From assembly GCF_011059185.1 (NCBI RefSeq), contig NZ_JAALFE010000003.1:124001-188000 (forward strand): 64,000 nt of DNA, read 5' to 3'. Source of the stretch: Paragemmobacter kunshanensis (GTDB lineage Bacteria > Pseudomonadota > Alphaproteobacteria > Rhodobacterales > Rhodobacteraceae). Below are positions 60,945-64,000 of this stretch, piece after piece. The notes below the pieces were generated by a model. That model was not told where the DNA came from. It searched no databases and saw only the letters and a program-made list of their open reading frames with translations. Both the position numbers and the translations under genes were made by a program. The number at the start of each line of letters is the position of its first letter. Position 1 is the first letter of the stretch.

Positions 60945-62153
60945 ATGGCGCATGTGGTGATCGTGGGGGCCGGGCAGGCGGGGGCCGCCTGTGCGGCGAA
61001 GCTGCGGGCGCTGGGATTTGACGGCGCGGTGACGATCATCGGCGAGGAACCCGCGCCGCCCTATCAGCGGCCGCCTTTGTCGAAAGCCTATCTTCTGGGC
61101 GAGATGGAGGAAGAGCGGCTGTGGCTGCGATCTGCCGATTTCTATGCGGAACAGGGGATTACGCTGCGGCTGGGCGCGCGGGTGGAGGCGATCGACACCG
61201 CCGCGCGGGTGGTGACGCTGGGCGGCGAGGCGGTGGGCTATGACGAGCTGGTGCTGACCACGGGATCGGTGCCGCGCCGGTTGCCTGCGGCCATCGGGGG
61301 CGATCTGGGCGGGGTGTTCACCGTGCGGACGCTGGCCGATGTGGATGCGATGCGGGGCGAGTTCGCGGCTGGGCGGCGGTTGGTGATCGTGGGGGGCGGC
61401 TATATCGGGCTGGAGGCGGCGGCGGTGGGGGCGAAGCTGGGGCTGGATGTGACCGTGCTGGAGATGGCGCCGCGCATCCTGCAGCGGGTGGCTTCGCCGG
61501 AGACATCGGATTATTTCCGCGCGCTGCATGGGGCGCGGGGGGTGAAAATCCTTGAATCCACGGGGCTTGATCGGTTGCTGGGTGAGGGGCGGGTGACGGG
61601 CGTGCGCCTGTCGGACGGGCGGGAATTGCCTGCGGATTTCGTCATCGCGGGGGTGGGGATCGTGCCGGCCACCGCGCTGGCCGAAGCGGCGGGGATCGCG
61701 GTGGAGAACGGGATTGCCTGCGATGACCACGGGCGGACCTCTGCGCCGCATGTCTGGGCGGCGGGGGATTGCGCGTCTTTCCCCTGGAAGGGCGGGCGGC
61801 TGCGGCTGGAATCGGTGGGGAACGCCATCGACATGGCCGAGGCTGTGGCGGAAAATATCTGCGGTTTGGCAAAGGCTTATGAGGCCAAGCCGTGGTTCTG
61901 GTCGGACCAGTACGATTGCAAGTTGCAGATCGCGGGGCTGAATGCGGGCTATGACCGGATCGTCACGCGGCCGGGCGAGGGGGGGGCGGTTTCCTTCTGG
62001 TATTATCGCGGGGATGCGCTGCTGGCGGTGGATGCGATGAATGACAGCCGCGCCTATATGGTGGGCAAGCGGTTGATCGAGATGGGGAAATCCCCCGCGG
62101 CAGAGGTCGTGGCCGATCCGGCGGTGGAGTTGAAGGGCCTGCTGAAGGCATGA
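60945..62153 (+). CDS. FAD-dependent ferredoxin/rubredoxin reductase family protein
   Basis: A 402-residue flavoprotein oxidoreductase. FAD site: HVVIVGAGQAGAACAAKLRA at the N-terminus; NAD site: LVIVGGGYIGLEAAAVGAKL; second FAD block: APHVWAAGDCASFP. PPYQRPPLSKAYLLGEMEEE is characteristic of reductases that feed ferredoxins of oxygenases or P450s. No electron-acceptor gene is adjacent, so the partner is unknown. ATG 60945 is chosen because GGGGGG lies 6 nt upstream; an ATG at 60939 directly abuts that tract. Divergent from the peroxiredoxin gene. Confidence 0.9.
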   Translation: MAHVVIVGAGQAGAACAAKLRALGFDGAVTIIGEEPAPPYQRPPLSKAYLLGEMEEERLWLRSADFYAEQGITLRLGARVEAIDTAARVVTLGGEAVGYDELVLTTGSVPRRLPAAIGGDLGGVFTVRTLADVDAMRGEFAAGRRLVIVGGGYIGLEAAAVGAKLGLDVTVLEMAPRILQRVASPETSDYFRALHGARGVKILESTGLDRLLGEGRVTGVRLSDGRELPADFVIAGVGIVPATALAEAAGIAVENGIACDDHGRTSAPHVWAAGDCASFPWKGGRLRLESVGNAIDMAEAVAENICGLAKAYEAKPWFWSDQYDCKLQIAGLNAGYDRIVTRPGEGGAVSFWYYRGDALLAVDAMNDSRAYMVGKRLIEMGKSPAAEVVADPAVELKGLLKA

Positions 62154-62166
62154 CGGTGGCGGGCGC

Positions 62167-62730
62167 ATGAGGATCATCGGCGGCCAGTTCCGGGGGCTGC
62201 ATCTGGCGCCGGTGGGCGAGGGGGATGCGAAGGCGCATCTGCGCCCCACCTCGGACCGGGTGCGGGAGTCGATCTTCAACCTGTTGATAAACGGGGGTTT
62301 TGGCGACCCGATCAGCGGGGCGAGGGTGCTGGATCTGTTTGCCGGGACGGGGGCCTTGGGGTTGGAGGCGATCTCGCGCGGGGCGGCGCGGGTGGCTTTT
62401 GTCGATGACGGGGCGGCGGCAAGGGCGCTGCTTCGGCGGAACATCGAGTTGACGCGGACGATGGGCGTGACGGATGTCTGGCGGCGGGATGCGACGCGGA
62501 TGGGGCCGAACCGGGGGGCGGGGTATTCGCTGGTGTTCCTGGACCCGCCCTATGGCAAGGGGCTGGGGGAAAAGGCGCTTGTCTCTTGCATCGAGGGCGG
62601 GTGGATTGCCCCCGGCGCGATGATTGTCTGGGAAGAGGGCGTGGCGCCGGAGATCCCGCAAGGCTTTGAAATGCTTGATCAACGGCGCTATGGCGATACG
62701 CTGGTCACGCTGCTGGAGGCGCCGGAATGA
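62167..62730 (+). CDS. rsmD: 16S rRNA (guanine-966-N2)-methyltransferase
   Basis: A 187-residue Rossmann-fold methyltransferase modifying G966 in 16S rRNA, using SAM. SAM motif I is VLDLFAGTGALGLEAISRGA and the catalytic motif is VFLDPPYGKGL. The N-terminal MRIIGGQFRGLHL and LRPTSDRVRESIFNLL are diagnostic for RsmD. The start ATG at 62167 lies 13 nt after the reductase stop, and its stop overlaps the ATG of the HAD gene, so the three are probably transcribed together. Confidence 0.95.
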   Translation: MRIIGGQFRGLHLAPVGEGDAKAHLRPTSDRVRESIFNLLINGGFGDPISGARVLDLFAGTGALGLEAISRGAARVAFVDDGAAARALLRRNIELTRTMGVTDVWRRDATRMGPNRGAGYSLVFLDPPYGKGLGEKALVSCIEGGWIAPGAMIVWEEGVAPEIPQGFEMLDQRRYGDTLVTLLEAPE

Positions 62731-63371
62731 GGCCGGGCGCGGTGCTGTTCGATTGCGATGGCGTGGTGGTGGACAGCGAGCATCAGATGCTGGCCATGCT
62801 GCGCGAGGATCTGGCGGCGCATGGCCTGCCGCTGCGCATGGACGAGATCGAGCGCGACTATATCGGCATCACGGTGGAGGTGCTGGCCGAGCGGGCCGCG
62901 GCGCAGGGCGCGCGGCTGCCCGAAGGGTGGGTCGGCGATTTCTATGCGCGGATGTATGATCTGCTGCGGGCCGATGTGGCGCTGGTGCCGGGGATCCTTG
63001 ACGTTCTGGAAGCCCTTGAAAAGGCAGGGATTCCCTTTGCGATGGGATCGAACGGGACGGAAGAGAAGATGCAGATCACGCTGGGCCAGCATGGGCTGGT
63101 GGAGCGGTTTCGCGGGCATCTTTATTCGGGGCAGGCGCTGGGGCGGCCAAAGCCTGCGCCGGATCTTTACCTGTATGCGGCGGCGCGGCTGGGGGTGGAG
63201 CCGGGGCGCTGCGTGGTGATCGAGGACAGCGCGGCGGGGGCGCGGGCGGCGCGGCTGGCGGGGATGCGCTGTCTGGGCTATGCGCCGAAGGGGGCGCATC
63301 CGGGGCTGGAGGCGGAAGGCGCGATCCTGTTCGACGCCATGGTTAAAGTGCCTGCATTGCTGGGGCTTTAG
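62727..63371 (+). CDS. HAD-IA family phosphatase
   Basis: A 214-residue haloacid-dehalogenase-type hydrolase with the cap-1 type. The nucleophile and acid are in VLFDCDGVVVDSE, motif II is FAMGSNGTEEKM, motif III Lys is in GRPKPAPDLY and motif IV is VVIEDSAAGARAA. It resembles beta-phosphoglucomutase/phosphoglycolate phosphatase-like enzymes, but the substrate is unknown. The start ATG at 62727 overlaps the rsmD stop. Its 3' end contains the first copy of GACGCCATGGTTAA, repeated 115 nt downstream. Confidence 0.88.
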   Translation: MRPGAVLFDCDGVVVDSEHQMLAMLREDLAAHGLPLRMDEIERDYIGITVEVLAERAAAQGARLPEGWVGDFYARMYDLLRADVALVPGILDVLEALEKAGIPFAMGSNGTEEKMQITLGQHGLVERFRGHLYSGQALGRPKPAPDLYLYAAARLGVEPGRCVVIEDSAAGARAARLAGMRCLGYAPKGAHPGLEAEGAILFDAMVKVPALLGL

Positions 63372-63384
63372 CCCGAAACGACCG

Positions 63385-63425
63385 TTCAGCGCGGCAGTGC
63401 AGCGGCCGGTGCAGATGGCGGTGCA
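63385..63425 (+). repeat. Iteron-like TGCA array, locus 2
   Basis: TGCA at 63398, 63410 and 63422 (12-bp period), with a degenerate TTCA at 63385. It matches the array at 46391-46429 in at least nine of every ten positions. It lies in the gap between the HAD gene and the rlmN stop, and is flanked by two copies of GACGCCATGGTTAA (63336 and 63451). Confidence 0.6.
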
Positions 63426-63511
63426 TACAAATCCCGGCAGGTTGGCAGGTGACGCCATGGTTAAGGGTGCGCTGGCGCACACATTCGGGGCGGTGGTCTG
63501 CGTGGAAGGGG

Positions 63512-63540
63512 AGGCCCCGGGTCGGGCCCGGGGCGGGGTT
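63512..63540. repeat. CCCGGG palindrome repeat, copy 2
   Basis: AGGCCCCGGGTCGGGCCCGG then GGCGGGGTT, an inverted near-copy of 60099-60127. It ends 10 nt from the rlmN stop codon and may form a hairpin at the end of that transcript. Confidence 0.6.
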
Positions 63541-63550
63541 GCGCGTGGAG

Positions 63551-64000
63551 TCAGCCCGCGATGCCGGCCTCGGCCGCGATTTCGGCGCGGCTCTTGCGGG
63601 CGCGTTCGGTGGCGGATTTCAACTGCCCGCAGGCGGCCATGATATCCTCGCCCCGCGGGGTGCGGATGGGGCTGGCGTAACCCGCCTTGTAGATGATGTC
63701 GGCGAAGGCCTCGATCCGGTCCCAGTCAGAGCGCTGATAGGGCGCGCCGGGCCATTCGTTGAAGGGGATCAGGTTGATCTTGGCGGGGATGCCCGCGATC
63801 AGCTTGACCAGCCGCCTTGCATCGGCGTCGCTGTCATTCACGCCCTTGAGCATGACATATTCGAAGGTGATGCGTTCGCTGTTGGACAGGCGCGGGTAAT
63901 CGCGCAGGGCGTTCAGCAGCGTTTCGATGTTCCACTTCTTGTTGACGGGGACCAGCTTGTCGCGGACCTCGTCGGTTGTGGCGTGGAAGGAGACCGCCAG
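63551..64000 (-). CDS. rlmN: Dual-specificity RNA methyltransferase RlmN, C-terminal part (gene runs off the right edge)
   Basis: The visible 149 residues are the C-terminal third of RlmN, the radical-SAM enzyme making 2-methyladenosine at 23S A2503 and tRNA A37. [40 protein letters not shown] and [19 protein letters not shown] are diagnostic. The end carries [16 protein letters not shown] with the conserved Cys that forms the methyl intermediate. The radical-SAM Cys cluster and start lie beyond the window. The gene reads leftward, convergent with the HAD gene. Confidence 0.95.
   Translation of the reverse strand: MAVSFHATTDEVRDKLVPVNKKWNIETLLNALRDYPRLSNSERITFEYVMLKGVNDSDADARRLVKLIAGIPAKINLIPFNEWPGAPYQRSDWDRIEAFADIIYKAGYASPIRTPRGEDIMAACGQLKSATERARKSRAEIAAEAGIAG

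Overview
The window is about 64 kb of very GC-rich, densely packed bacterial chromosome. Protein sequences, operon habits (accD-folC, gpmI-envC-ctpA-rppH, short ATGA or GTGA overlaps) and an alphaproteobacterial LexA box point to an alphaproteobacterium of the Rhodobacteraceae (Rhodobacter/Tabrizicola/Gemmobacter-like). This assignment rests on recalled family resemblance, not on a database search. No CRISPR array, rRNA operon, prophage or insertion sequence was seen. One tRNA gene, tRNA-Pro(CGG), is present.

Layout. 1-3.4 kb: the end of an accessory carbon-use operon, with a sugar-binding protein tail, a transketolase split into two overlapping genes and a RuBisCO-like protein (RLP). 3.4-7.9 kb: DUF4424 protein, MFS transporter, asd and beta-carbonic anhydrase. 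8-12 kb: M17 aminopeptidase coupled to an NlpC/P60 peptidase, a TetR regulator and an NYN-domain nuclease. 12.2-16 kb: folC and accD, a GNAT enzyme and an M23 peptidase. 16-21.6 kb: a lipoprotein, two small family proteins, fadH and a LysR regulator. 21.6-28 kb: OmpA-like protein, GNAT, CinA-like protein, map, fghA, a UPF0178 protein, a DMT transporter and a HAD enzyme. 28-32.6 kb: ornithine cyclodeaminase-like protein, LysR, aspA and a patatin. 32.7-37.5 kb: phytase-like exported protein behind a possible Pho box, tRNA-Pro, a DMT transporter and leuB. 37.6-44.3 kb: two tandem membrane-anchored LytTR regulators, an exonuclease/phosphatase-fold protein, a membrane protein, and leuC-leuD with an unrelated low-GC membrane gene between them. 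44.5-51 kb: rsfS-rlmH and gpmI-envC-ctpA-rppH. 51-55.9 kb: LLM flavoprotein, a second NYN/OST-HTH protein, YbaK, frmA, an I78 inhibitor lipoprotein and cytochrome c'. 56-64 kb: SOS-type orphan imuB, pentapeptide and DUF2267 proteins, a lytic transglycosylase, peroxiredoxin, ferredoxin reductase, rsmD, a HAD phosphatase and the 3' part of rlmN.

Functionally most of the window is housekeeping: leucine, aspartate-family and folate/fatty-acid synthesis, cell-wall turnover, ribosome maturation and formaldehyde detoxification (frmA and fghA are about 28 kb apart). The accessory parts are the RLP/transketolase operon, the LytTR pair and the gene inserted in leuCD.

The intergenic DNA is unusually rich in structure. 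It carries four copies of a hairpin plus GTATTT...CCAAGATGAAG element, several loci of a GC palindrome repeat (some tandem), three loci of consecutive AT-stemmed hairpins, two iteron-like TGCA arrays with 12-13 bp spacing, and a 17-bp purine minisatellite. No single clearly new multi-gene system is proven. The best candidates for follow-up are the RLP/split-transketolase operon, the LytTR pair, the leuCD insertion and the repeat families.
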